A DNA stretch of 64,000 bases, from NCBI RefSeq assembly GCF_030551255.1, contig NZ_CP130630.1, forward strand, positions 8,989,001 to 9,053,000, in the 5' to 3' direction. Both the position numbers and the translations under genes were made by a program. Position 1 is the first letter of the stretch; each line of letters opens with the position of its first letter. This document shows positions 46,901 through 56,701 of the stretch, in pieces. The notes beneath the pieces were generated by a model that worked only from the letters and a program-made list of their open reading frames with translations, had not been told where the DNA came from and ran no database searches. The DNA comes from Streptomyces sp. NL15-2K (GTDB lineage: Bacteria; Actinomycetota; Actinomycetes; Streptomycetales; Streptomycetaceae).

Positions 46901-48838
46901 GCGCAGGCGGAAGCAGCCGCGGCCAAGAACCTCGCCGAACAGGCACAGGGCGACGTGAAGATCGCCTATCAGCACGCGGCCAACGCCGCCACCCACGCGG
47001 CCACCGCCCGCACCTACTCCAAGGAGGCCCTCGGCTACGCGGCCGACGCCGCCGCAGCCGCATCAAAGGCCTCGGCGTCACTGGCCCGCACCATCGAGTA
47101 CGACCGCCAGGCCACGGCCGACGCCTCCGCCGCCGACCAGGCGGCCGGACGTGCCGAGGGCTACGCCAGGGACGCCCGCGCCTCCGCTGACCAGGCCGCG
47201 CTCGACGCCCAGGCCGCCCGCGACGCCGCAGCCGCGGCCGAGCAGTCCGCCAAGGACGCACGCGCCGCCGCCGACCGCGCCGACGCCGCCGCCACCGAGG
47301 CCGAACAAGCGGCCAAGGACGCGCTGAAGTACGCCGAGGAGGCCCAGAAGGCAGCCGAGGAAGCGGCACGCAACGCCGCGAACAAGCAGGTTTCGACCGG
47401 GGCGGGCACCGGAGTCGGCGGCACGTGGTACGTCGTCGACGAGGACAGTATCGAGATCACCGACGCCAAGCAGCACGAACCCTGCGTCATCGACATCGGC
47501 TTCGAAGGCTGCACCACCACGTTTACGGTCACCTTCAGCGCGGTGGTCGACTTCTTCCTCTGTACCAACCCGGACACGACGGCCAGTGCCGACGGCTGCC
47601 CGTCGGCGGACACGTTGCTCATCGAGAGCAAGCGCATCCCAGGTCTGAAGAAGGACGTCACCCGCTACTTCTCCAAGCTGGAACTCATCCAGCAGACCCT
47701 CACCTACAAGCTCATCAAGGCGGTCCTGGTCCAGGACTTCGTCGACTGCTGGCACGGCAGCGCCAGCGGCTGCGCCTGGGCCCTGAGCAACTTCATCCCC
47801 GGCAAGGCGTTGGGCACGGTCTTCGACGGGATCCGAGCTCTGGACGCCGCCATGAAGACCGGTGCCGGGGTCCGTGACGCGTTACATGCCCTCAAAGCCC
47901 TCGACCTGGACCCCGGGACCCTCGCCAAGCTCAACGCCATCATCAACGCCCACGAAGACCTGTACACCGCCTGCAAGGTGAACAGCTTCCCTGGTACCAC
48001 CAAGGTGCTGATGGCGGACGGCTCACACCGGCCCATCAGCCAGGTGGGCGTGGGGGACCTCGTCAAGGCCACGGACCCGGTTTCCGGCAAGTTGCGGGCC
48101 CGACAGGTCACCGACACCTTCAAGCACGACACGCAGCGGCTGGTGGACATCGCCGTTGCCGACGGGGGGAGGCTGGCGAGCACCGCCGGTCACAAGTTCT
48201 ACGTGGTGGACCGCGGGTGGACGCTGGTCTCCGACCTGCGCGTCGGCGACCGCCTGCGCACCCCAGACGGCTCCGTCCGCGCGGTGACCGCCCTCGACGA
48301 CCGCTCGGGCCTGGCTCCGCGCATGGTATACGACCTCACGGTCGACGACCTGCACACGTTCTTCGTGCTGGCGGGCGCCGCTCCGGTCCTCGTCCATAAC
48401 TGCAAGGTGGCGTTGGGGTGGCAGAGAAATGGGAAGCTCGACGAGTGGGCCCAGCTGCCCGAGAACAAGTTCCATACCTTCTCCAACGTGGCCCCGAGGG
48501 ACTTCGCCAGGATCGCGGAAATGGCCATCGCCGACCCGAGCGTGACGCTGCACATCAACATGACGGGACTGGCCGAACAAGGAACCTTCATAGATGCTGC
48601 CCAGCGTGGCCTGAAGGGCGGTGAGGGCGGAGCCGCTGCCACGGACTACGAGATGTCCATGATCGCGAGGGCACTCGCCAATGGTCAGCGTCCGTGGAGT
48701 TCGATCAAGTTCTACTCCCCGTCGGGTCCGGGTGGAGCCATGCGACTGGATCCCCCGACACCTATGCCGGATCTATCGGTGCTGAAGGGAGACCTTGACC
48801 CAGTGAAGGGCTCGGTCATCGGCTACTGCCACTGCTGA
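43934..48838 (+). CDS. Secreted polymorphic toxin: ricin-lectin, Ala-rich rod, Hint, C-terminal toxin domain
   Basis: A 1,634-residue exported protein. N-terminal signal or anchor helix (TSVAALAVLGGVAV). Residues about 50-370 are a Cys-poor globular region. Residues 369-501 hold three ricin B lectin repeats, each with a CLDV or CLDL core. Residues about 512-1150 are an Ala/Lys/Glu-rich helical rod. A junction with cysteines follows. A Hint domain runs from Cys1347 (KVLMADGSHRPISQV) to VLVHNC at 1485-1490, with STAGHKF as the internal His motif. A 144-residue C-terminal domain ends in GYCHC. This is the architecture of a polymorphic toxin in which Hint autoproteolysis frees the tip. The start is TTG with GAAGGA eight bases upstream. 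The next gene is probably its immunity protein. Confidence 0.88.
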   Translation: MRFRPGLFNPRSRTSAALTSAVTSVAALAVLGGVAVQPSQLGRYAEQRVAAASDSYDGYDTKAAEQLREDQCAAADALRKGGPKMFALAQDAIGLPPDQLHEKLKRDLYDNKTPLHQAHAADSASSDQWVKKVNDQEHAFSTAVSGLSFYPDAPQGEDKIYDQTGLLPWLWQSYFKSVDLLLPAPFYDPSPTADDKTKAAALTIGDQLYATGGTPEEQQAWALWKKNSGKIEPNNLFVPRVFADDARIFLSSGGFPRTAPAQDTPEFRVAVEDLKARFASCAWHDPIDPNRVLGKEVAQASAEWQREIASQATQRQQILGASATATKALQDGTFILGQVLGQSWLADYATRWQDYWSAGGLGWIGDSYVTIEVPGAKGNCLDVAGGGKTNGTPVQIYTCNNGASQQWTLEGSEDDLYLRNVGSQKCLDVAGNASANGTKIQISDCYKSKGQSWKGDVRATAPLKSVSTGKCLDLSAFTKSTDARLWDCKDASSQKFLIKPSGHKGTDSPLYPDKAEFDKAKKVVTDSQAAAKKNLAALKTQLENAKKAATVSDAAEQAAYGIADAAGAPRGRGLLVGQQKAQVTKGSVAALTAMVKASETAEAATRAAAGDSATITQRALAQAAQVNAEFRKEAAHTAELQAKAAADAAKLHRDNAKKDKETAEAKLAVALKAEGDAKAAAADARAERLAAEAEEKTAKAEKDTAAAKQAEANQHKQTAQAEAANAKDAKEKAEAAEATAVARKNDAVKSRDKARDLRDDAWDAEQKADAARAKADAKEAFAQAHESDSNAQESRAAADAASAHADDAEAAAGRARTAADAATQAAAEADAAATRAEAAAKRARSHADAAQAAKLKADAAVKTATSAVADAIEASQHASLEAKAAVKLADEAEKLAKTAKSQADEAKKEAAKALAASAKAAGFAYVTAQAAADAGNAAAQVAKPANDAIQLGSPYVDTDSAAGLVVLTGQAAKSIADQQKAVADAHAKNAQAEAAAAKNLAEQAQGDVKIAYQHAANAATHAATARTYSKEALGYAADAAAAASKASASLARTIEYDRQATADASAADQAAGRAEGYARDARASADQAALDAQAARDAAAAAEQSAKDARAAADRADAAATEAEQAAKDALKYAEEAQKAAEEAARNAANKQVSTGAGTGVGGTWYVVDEDSIEITDAKQHEPCVIDIGFEGCTTTFTVTFSAVVDFFLCTNPDTTASADGCPSADTLLIESKRIPGLKKDVTRYFSKLELIQQTLTYKLIKAVLVQDFVDCWHGSASGCAWALSNFIPGKALGTVFDGIRALDAAMKTGAGVRDALHALKALDLDPGTLAKLNAIINAHEDLYTACKVNSFPGTTKVLMADGSHRPISQVGVGDLVKATDPVSGKLRARQVTDTFKHDTQRLVDIAVADGGRLASTAGHKFYVVDRGWTLVSDLRVGDRLRTPDGSVRAVTALDDRSGLAPRMVYDLTVDDLHTFFVLAGAAPVLVHNCKVALGWQRNGKLDEWAQLPENKFHTFSNVAPRDFARIAEMAIADPSVTLHINMTGLAEQGTFIDAAQRGLKGGEGGAAATDYEMSMIARALANGQRPWSSIKFYSPSGPGGAMRLDPPTPMPDLSVLKGDLDPVKGSVIGYCHC

Positions 48839-48848
48839 GGAATCGACT

Positions 48849-49526
48849 ATGGATACCCACTGGAAAGACCTGTACCCGGACGTGACCGCTGCGGGCGGCC
48901 TCGTATCGGCGATGAAAGAGGCCGCAAAGCTGGGCAGAGGCGAAATCTGGCCAGTGCCCTCGGCCACCGACACCATCGTTATCGAGACTGCAAGGGGTCT
49001 CGTGTCGGTCGTTCCCGCGACCGAGGAGCGTCTGTTCCGTGTGCGTGTCCATATTCCCGGGTTCACCTGGGACGTTCCCGGGTTCACCTGGGAGATCGGC
49101 TCGACGGACGATCTGGGGTTGCTGGTGGACGCGGTCGCCGCATGGCGGGAAGGTGTGCCGTTCGACGAGTTGGCGGCGAGATTCACGTTCCTGGAGCTCG
49201 ACGAATTCGCCAGGGCGCTCGAGAGGGGAGAGCCCACTTCTTCGCAGTGGGCCGACCTTCTGTCGACCGAATTCCACCGGAGGCAATGGAACCTTCTGCG
49301 TCGCCTCCACACGGACGAGGTACTACGGCACATGTTCCCGACGATCTCGCACGGTGCTGTCCGCCTGCGCGTGGACCTGTTCGACGGAGCGAGCCGTCAG
49401 GTCCTGGTGCATGAGCTGGACGGGGAGCGTTATGAGGTTCTCGCCGGGGAGCTCGGGGCCGCCTGGGTCGAGGTGCAGACCGGTGATCTGATCGCCTACC
49501 TTCGAGCTGCCTTGAACCAACAGTGA
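48849..49526 (+). CDS. Candidate immunity protein for the polymorphic toxin
   Basis: A 225-residue acidic, soluble protein with no signal peptide and no recognised family. It begins 10 bp after the toxin stop with GAGGA at good spacing, so it is cotranscribed and would be made in the cytoplasm of the producer. Position, size, orientation and charge fit an immunity protein. Residues around 68-82 contain a direct duplication (IPGFTWDVPGFTWE), encoded by a 21-bp tandem repeat. A strong hairpin ends the unit. Function is inferred from context only. Confidence 0.75.
   Translation: MDTHWKDLYPDVTAAGGLVSAMKEAAKLGRGEIWPVPSATDTIVIETARGLVSVVPATEERLFRVRVHIPGFTWDVPGFTWEIGSTDDLGLLVDAVAAWREGVPFDELAARFTFLELDEFARALERGEPTSSQWADLLSTEFHRRQWNLLRRLHTDEVLRHMFPTISHGAVRLRVDLFDGASRQVLVHELDGERYEVLAGELGAAWVEVQTGDLIAYLRAALNQQ
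49053..49094 (+). repeat. 21-bp in-frame tandem duplication in the immunity gene
   Basis: Two 21-bp copies that differ at two positions (first and last base) encode IPGFTWD and VPGFTWE. The near identity suggests a recent duplication. Confidence 0.95.
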
Positions 49527-49547
49527 TCTCGACAGATCGATGAAGTC

Positions 49548-49580
49548 GAAACCCCGCCAGGTAATCCCTGGCGGGGTTTC
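49548..49580. terminator. Strong hairpin terminator between toxin/immunity operon and treY
   Basis: Perfect 14-bp arms (gaaaccccgccagg and its complement) flank a 5-base loop. It begins 22 bp after the immunity stop; the treY stop is 47 bp further on the other strand, so it can serve both directions. Confidence 0.88.
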
Positions 49581-49626
49581 GGTGCTTCAGCTGCGGACCA
49601 GACCGACGGCAACGTCAGCGGACGTC

Positions 49627-51975
49627 TTATCCAACCCGCTCCAGCAAAGCCACCGGCACCCCCTCAAAAAGCTCCCCCACCCGCACGTGCCCCACGAACT
49701 CCCGCCCAGGATCCACCACATCCACCCACCGCCCCGGCGGCAACGCCAACACCGTCTCCCGCCATCCCCCCGCCTCCGCCAACCGCAGCGACAGCCGGGT
49801 CACAGCGGTGAGCACCGCCCCAGAGCGCACGAACGCCACACAGTGGGCAGCCGCCGGACCCTCGGCGGTCAGGGGCGTGTACGTCGCCGAGTCACCGAAG
49901 ACCTCCGGCCGCCGCGCCCGCAGCCGTAGCGCCGCCCGCGTCAGCGCACCCTTGTCGCCGGGGTCCGACGGCGGGAAGCTCACGGGCCGCCGGTTGTCCG
50001 GGTCCACCAGAGCCAGGTACTCGGCCTCCGTGCCCTGGTAGACGTCCGGCACGCCCGGCATCGTCAGATGGAGCAAGGCCGTGCCCAGCACGTTCGCCCG
50101 GATGTGCTGGGCCAGCGAGTCCCGGAAGGCGGCCACCCGCTCGCCCGGCGCCCCGCACGGACCGGCCGTCACGAACGACGCCACCGCCTCCTCGTACGGC
50201 GGCTCCTGCTCCGTCCAGCTCGTGTACAGCCCGGCCTCGCGCACGTGCTTCAGCAGGGCCCCCTGGACGCGTTCCGCGGCGGCCGGACCCAGCCCGAACA
50301 CCGTCTGCCAGGCCGCCCACGCCAGTTGCGCGTCCGGCACGCCCTCCCCGGTGCGCGTCACCTCGGCCAGTACGTCCGCCCACCGCTGCGGGCACTCGGT
50401 GAGCACGGCCAGCGCCGCCCGTACATCTGCACTGCGCTTGGTGTCGTGCGTCGACACCACGGTGCCGGTCGCCGGCCAGTCGCGCTGCACGCGCGCGCAG
50501 TAGGCGTGGAAGTCCTCCGGCGGCACGGCCGGGCTCCCCGGGTTTCCGCCCACCTCGGTCGCCGACAGCAGCGGCACATAGCGGTAGTACGCCGTGTCCT
50601 CCACGGACTTGGCCCGCAGGGCCGATGCCGTCTGCGCGAACCGCGTCCGGAACTCCACGTGTCCGGGCTCGTCGCCGTACCGTCCGAGCACCAAGTCCCG
50701 TACGACGTCGACCGCGCCGGCCTCCTCGGGGACGACGAAGGCGAGCCGGGCCTCGGCCGCGGCCTCCTCGGTCACGATCCGGGCCGCGTCACCGGAGGCG
50801 TACGGCCGGTAGACCTCCAGGCGGACGAGGAGCTCCTGCAGCGCGGTGCGCAGCGCCCAGGGCGCGCGGTCGCGCAGGGCGGGTTCCGGCGAGGTGACGC
50901 AGACACGGGTCGCCACCCGGGTCAGCCGGTCGATCTCAGTGGCCAGTTCGTGCGTGAGCACCTTGTACGCCGCCCTGCGTACCGTCGCCTCCCAGTCCCC
51001 GCCCCGGTCCGTCTGCGGCGCCGCGAACCTGCGGTACTGGCCGAGGAGTTCGCCGAAACCCGCCGGGTCGGTGAAGAGGCCGTCGATGTGCCGCAGCGCG
51101 TCGTAACCTGTGGTGCCGGCGACGGGCCAGGAGGCCGGCAGCGGCTCCCCGTCCGCGAGGATCTTCTCCACGACCGTCCAGCGGCCGCCGGTCGCCTCGT
51201 GCAGCCGCAGCAGGTAGGCGTCGGGGTCGGCGAGCCCGTCGGGGTGGTCGACGCGCAGGCCGTCGATGACGCCCTCGTGGAGCAGTGCGAGGATCTTGGC
51301 GTGCGTGGCCTCGAAGACCTCGGGGTCCTCCACCCGGACCCCGATGAGCTCCGAGATGCTGAAGAAGCGGCGGTAGTTGAGGTCGGTACGGGCCAGGCGC
51401 CACCACACCGGCCGGTACCACTGCGCGTCCAGCAGCTGCGGCATGGGCAGATCCTCGGTGGCCTCGCGGAGCGGGAACACATGGTCGTAGTAGCGCAGGA
51501 GGTTCCCGTCGACCTCCAGGCGTTCCAGCTCCGCCCCGAGCGGTCCCCCGAGCACCGGCAGCAGCACCTGGCCGCCCTGTGCCTCCCAGTCGATGTCGAA
51601 CCAGCGCGCGTACGGCGACTTGGGGCCCTCGCGCAGCACCTCCCACAGGGCGCGGTTGTGGCGTGGGGCCATGGCCATGTGGTTCGGCACGATGTCCACG
51701 ACCAGGCCGAGCCCGTGCTCCCGTGCGGTGCCCGCCAGCGCCCGCAGTCCCTCCTCACCGCCCAGCTCCTCGCGCACGCGCGCGTGGTCCACGACGTCGT
51801 AGCCGTGCGGGGAGCCGGGCACGGCCTCCAGGACGGGGGACAGGTGCAGGTGCGAGACGCCGAGCGAGGCCAGATACGGCACGACCGCCGCCGCGGCCTC
51901 GAACGGGAACTCGGGCTGCAGCTGCAGCCGGTACGTGGCCGTCGGCACCGCCGGGTCAGGTCGCTCAGGTGTCAT
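49627..51975 (-). CDS. treY: Malto-oligosyltrehalose synthase (TreY)
   Basis: A 782-residue GH13 enzyme that converts the reducing-end alpha-1,4 linkage of maltodextrin to alpha-1,1. It has the N-terminal TYRLQLQPEFPFE, HGYDVVDHARVREELGG, VVDIVPNHMAM (region I), GLRVDHPDGLADPD (nucleophile Asp) and VVEKILADGEPLP (acid Glu). The C-terminus ends with the usual VPDVYQGTE and small beta domain. Its product is cleaved by TreZ, encoded 14 kb away. glgX, encoded upstream on the same strand, supplies linear glucan. Confidence 0.97.
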   Translation of the reverse strand: MTPERPDPAVPTATYRLQLQPEFPFEAAAAVVPYLASLGVSHLHLSPVLEAVPGSPHGYDVVDHARVREELGGEEGLRALAGTAREHGLGLVVDIVPNHMAMAPRHNRALWEVLREGPKSPYARWFDIDWEAQGGQVLLPVLGGPLGAELERLEVDGNLLRYYDHVFPLREATEDLPMPQLLDAQWYRPVWWRLARTDLNYRRFFSISELIGVRVEDPEVFEATHAKILALLHEGVIDGLRVDHPDGLADPDAYLLRLHEATGGRWTVVEKILADGEPLPASWPVAGTTGYDALRHIDGLFTDPAGFGELLGQYRRFAAPQTDRGGDWEATVRRAAYKVLTHELATEIDRLTRVATRVCVTSPEPALRDRAPWALRTALQELLVRLEVYRPYASGDAARIVTEEAAAEARLAFVVPEEAGAVDVVRDLVLGRYGDEPGHVEFRTRFAQTASALRAKSVEDTAYYRYVPLLSATEVGGNPGSPAVPPEDFHAYCARVQRDWPATGTVVSTHDTKRSADVRAALAVLTECPQRWADVLAEVTRTGEGVPDAQLAWAAWQTVFGLGPAAAERVQGALLKHVREAGLYTSWTEQEPPYEEAVASFVTAGPCGAPGERVAAFRDSLAQHIRANVLGTALLHLTMPGVPDVYQGTEAEYLALVDPDNRRPVSFPPSDPGDKGALTRAALRLRARRPEVFGDSATYTPLTAEGPAAAHCVAFVRSGAVLTAVTRLSLRLAEAGGWRETVLALPPGRWVDVVDPGREFVGHVRVGELFEGVPVALLERVG

Positions 51976-52038
51976 GCAGCCTACGTACCCGCCCGGCAGC
52001 GTTTCGTGTCACCGATCCCTCCATGTGCACCACACCCC

Positions 52039-54153
<2,115 letters not shown>

Positions 54154-54347
54154 GGATACGACTCTTTCAGGTGTCCCGCGCCGCTGGGGCGCCTTGGCGT
54201 CGAGTGTCCCCGAAAGTGATGGAACCACCTATGACTTACGTCCCTCTTACCGGGCGACCAGTGCATACCCAGGTCAATGACCCCGGTATGCCGAACCAGT
54301 GGGGCAAACACATACTCCCGTGAATGTTCGGGGAGTAGGGGGAAGAT

Positions 54348-55178
54348 GTGCGCGAGACAGTGCACCGCCATCTGGGAAAGGTGGTGGCCGGTGCGGCCAT
54401 CGCGGTGGCCTCGACCGCCGTGATGGTCGCGATCACCCTGCCGGGGGCGGCGGGGGCCGATGAAACGGATGCCGGACGGGCGGGCAGCCAGTCCACGCAA
54501 CAGGCAGGGCAGGAAGCGGGACAGGGGCAGGGTCAGGGTGCGGCCGTCGCGCCCGGTGTCGTCGAGCAGGCCCCGGCCGAGGGTGAGAAGGGCAAGGGCA
54601 GCGATCCGCTGACCGACGACGAGATCGAGCGGGTCGAACAGATCGCCGTGAACCGGCAGCTGTTCAACGCCAGCGAGAACGTCGAGGGCGAGCGCGGGCC
54701 GCAGCGCCTCACCGTCGGCCTCGCCGAGCCGGAGGCCGACCAGGCCGACACCTCGGACGAGCCCCGGCGTGCCGACGTGACGTACTACGACTACCGGGAC
54801 GACACCCTCGTCACCAAGACCGTCGATCTCGACGCCGGCAAGGTCGTCCAGACCACCGAGCAGAGGGGCGTCCAGCCGCCGCCGAGCCGGGCCGAGAGCA
54901 TCGAGGCGGCGAGCCTCCTGATCGCCGACCCGCTGGGCGCGGGCCTCAAGGCGGACTACAAGGACGCCACCGGCAAGGAGCTCACCTCCCCGGACCAGCT
55001 GAAGCTGAGCGGCGGCGTCTACCGGTCCACGCCGGGTGCACAGCCCGCCGCACTGGACAAGTGCGGCGAGCACCGCTGCGTGCGGTTGTTCCCGAAGGTC
55101 AAGAACGGGCCGTGGATCGACACCAGGTCGCTGGTGATCGACCTGAGCACCCGCAAGGTCGCCGAGCTCGACCGCTGA
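54348..55178 (+). CDS. Secreted protein resembling copper amine oxidase N-terminal domains
   Basis: A 276-residue exported protein with a GTG start (GGGGGAAG upstream) and a Sec-type signal peptide ending near PGAAGADE. A Gln/Gly-rich linker follows, then a domain with VTYYDYRDDTLVTKTVDL, DAGKVVQTTEQ, AASLLIADPLG and VIDLSTRKVAEL. This pattern resembles the small N2/N3 domains of copper amine oxidases. It lies 77 bp upstream of a protein resembling only the catalytic domain of that family, suggesting a two-chain enzyme. There are two cysteines (KCGEHRCVR). The domain assignment is tentative. Confidence 0.8.
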   Translation: MRETVHRHLGKVVAGAAIAVASTAVMVAITLPGAAGADETDAGRAGSQSTQQAGQEAGQGQGQGAAVAPGVVEQAPAEGEKGKGSDPLTDDEIERVEQIAVNRQLFNASENVEGERGPQRLTVGLAEPEADQADTSDEPRRADVTYYDYRDDTLVTKTVDLDAGKVVQTTEQRGVQPPPSRAESIEAASLLIADPLGAGLKADYKDATGKELTSPDQLKLSGGVYRSTPGAQPAALDKCGEHRCVRLFPKVKNGPWIDTRSLVIDLSTRKVAELDR

Positions 55179-55184
55179 CCCGGC

Positions 55185-55217
55185 CTCCGTCCGACCTTCG
55201 TCCGACCTTCGTCCACC
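55185..55217. repeat. Three tandem 11-bp repeats
   Basis: Units ctccgtccgac, cttcgtccgac and cttcgtccacc follow immediately after the stop of the upstream gene and precede the amine-oxidase-like start by 38 bp. Confidence 0.9.
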
Positions 55218-55255
55218 TTTCGAACCTGCACCTCCTGCAAGGGAGCCACTTCTTC

Positions 55256-56569
55256 ATGCGTGTGAACAGAATCAGCCGTACCCGTAAGCGGCCGGCCGCC
55301 CTCGGCCTCGCCGTGGCCGCGCTGGCCGCCGGTCTGACGACCGGCACGGGACCGGCCGCCGCCCAGCCGAGGGCGGCCGCCGCGCCGGCTGCCGACTGCA
55401 GTGCCGCCTACCGCATCGAGCAGAAGCTCTCCACCGGCACGACCTGGCGGATGTGCTGGCGCTACGACGGCATGGCCGGCCTCATCCTGGACGACGTGTC
55501 CTACCAGCCCAAGGGCGAGACCAAGCCGATCAAGGTCCTCAACAGCGCCCGGCTCGGCCAGATCCACGTCCCGTACGACGACGGCAAGGAGGAGTACGAC
55601 GACCTGACGGGCCAGGACTTCGCCAAGGACCTGATGCCCCTGGCGCCCGCCGAGTGCCCCGGCGGCACCATCAAGACCGTCAAGGTCCCGGACTACTACG
55701 AGGGCGAGAACCCGAACGTCAAGGGCCTGTGCACCATCACGCGCTCCCGCGGCCACGCCTACCGCATGCAGAGCGACGAAGGGAACAAGGTCTACCAGGC
55801 CCAGGGCAAGGACCTCCTCGTCTACACGGTCAACCAGGTCGGCTGGTACGAGTACATGACCGAGTGGCGCTTCCAGGACGACGGCACGATCAACATGAAC
55901 GTCGGCGCGACGGGCAGCCTCTCCCCGTTCGACTACGACGCGGGCGACGGGCGAGGCTGGCCCATCGGCAAGGGCCCCAGGGCCAAGGCCACCAGCCACA
56001 GCCACAACGCCTTCTGGCGGCTCGACTTCGCCCTCGACGGCTCCACCAAGAACCGCGTCGAGCAGTACGACTCGGTCGTCACCCCCCGCGGCCGGCTGAC
56101 CCCGACCACGAAGACCACCCGCACCAAGGTCACCAAGGAAAGCGCCGGCGACTCCAAGGCCTATCGCTGGTGGCGCATGGTCAGCGCGGCCGGCAAGAAC
56201 AAGGACTGGCACGCGCGGTCGTACGAGATCGTCCCCGGCCCCACCACCCGCTACCCGGGCCGCAGCTTCACCAAGCACGACGTGTACTTCACCCAGTACA
56301 ACAAGTGCGAGCTGTTCGCCAGCAACAACCCGCGCTGCGACCGGACCCACCCCAAGTCCGTCGACAAGTGGGTGAACGGGCAGACCCTCACCCACCCCGT
56401 GGCCTGGGTGAACGTCGGCTTCCACCACATAGCCCGGGACGAGGACCAGCAGCCCATGCCGGTCCACTGGCAGGGCTTCTCCATCGCCCCGCGTGACGTC
56501 ACCGCTATGAATCCGCTCACTCCGCCCGCGCTCGCCGGTGAGAACGGGCGCCCGCAGGACGGCAGTTGA
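55256..56569 (+). CDS. Secreted copper amine oxidase-like protein, catalytic domain only
   Basis: A 437-residue exported protein with a signal peptide (GLAVAALAAGLTTGTGPAAA). It is shorter than typical copper amine oxidases (about 640 or more) and covers only the catalytic beta-sandwich. The TPQ region, usually N-Y-D/E-Y, reads VGWYEYM with candidate cofactor Tyr198; the preceding Asn is Trp. Copper-ligand positions appear kept: His248 and His250 (SHSHNAFWRLDF) and His404 (MPVHWQGF). GATGS after the Tyr also fits. It may oxidise primary amines outside the cell or be a redox-dead binding protein. The ATG at 55256 has GGGAG upstream. Confidence 0.85.
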   Translation: MRVNRISRTRKRPAALGLAVAALAAGLTTGTGPAAAQPRAAAAPAADCSAAYRIEQKLSTGTTWRMCWRYDGMAGLILDDVSYQPKGETKPIKVLNSARLGQIHVPYDDGKEEYDDLTGQDFAKDLMPLAPAECPGGTIKTVKVPDYYEGENPNVKGLCTITRSRGHAYRMQSDEGNKVYQAQGKDLLVYTVNQVGWYEYMTEWRFQDDGTINMNVGATGSLSPFDYDAGDGRGWPIGKGPRAKATSHSHNAFWRLDFALDGSTKNRVEQYDSVVTPRGRLTPTTKTTRTKVTKESAGDSKAYRWWRMVSAAGKNKDWHARSYEIVPGPTTRYPGRSFTKHDVYFTQYNKCELFASNNPRCDRTHPKSVDKWVNGQTLTHPVAWVNVGFHHIARDEDQQPMPVHWQGFSIAPRDVTAMNPLTPPALAGENGRPQDGS

Positions 56570-56608
56570 GAAACTACCGGCCCACGGGTCGGTAGTTGAG
56601 AAACTACC
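56564..56608. repeat. Direct repeat and palindrome at the end of the amine-oxidase-like gene
   Basis: agttgagaaactacc occurs at 56564-56578 and 56594-56608, exactly 30 bp apart. The first copy contains the stop codon of the upstream gene. The second copy is part of a perfect palindrome: ggtagtt and aactacc arms around gaga (56591-56608). Confidence 0.85.
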
Positions 56609-56701
56609 TGTCCATCCGGCTGCACCGCCGACCGCTCCCGGAGTACCCTTCCTTGATCGTTGACAAGGCGGGTGCTCGGGGGAGCGGAAGGCGGTGCGCG
56701 G

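Noticed and set aside
44015..46996. A 993-codon open frame on the minus strand opposite the toxin gene
   Set aside because: It mirrors the Ala-rich plus-strand gene, has Leu/Gly/Arg-rich composition without domains, and is explained by high GC at third codon positions.
47972..48403. A self-splicing intein inserted in a host protein
   Set aside because: The downstream 144 residues do not continue an upstream domain, and the domain order matches Hint-containing polymorphic toxins.
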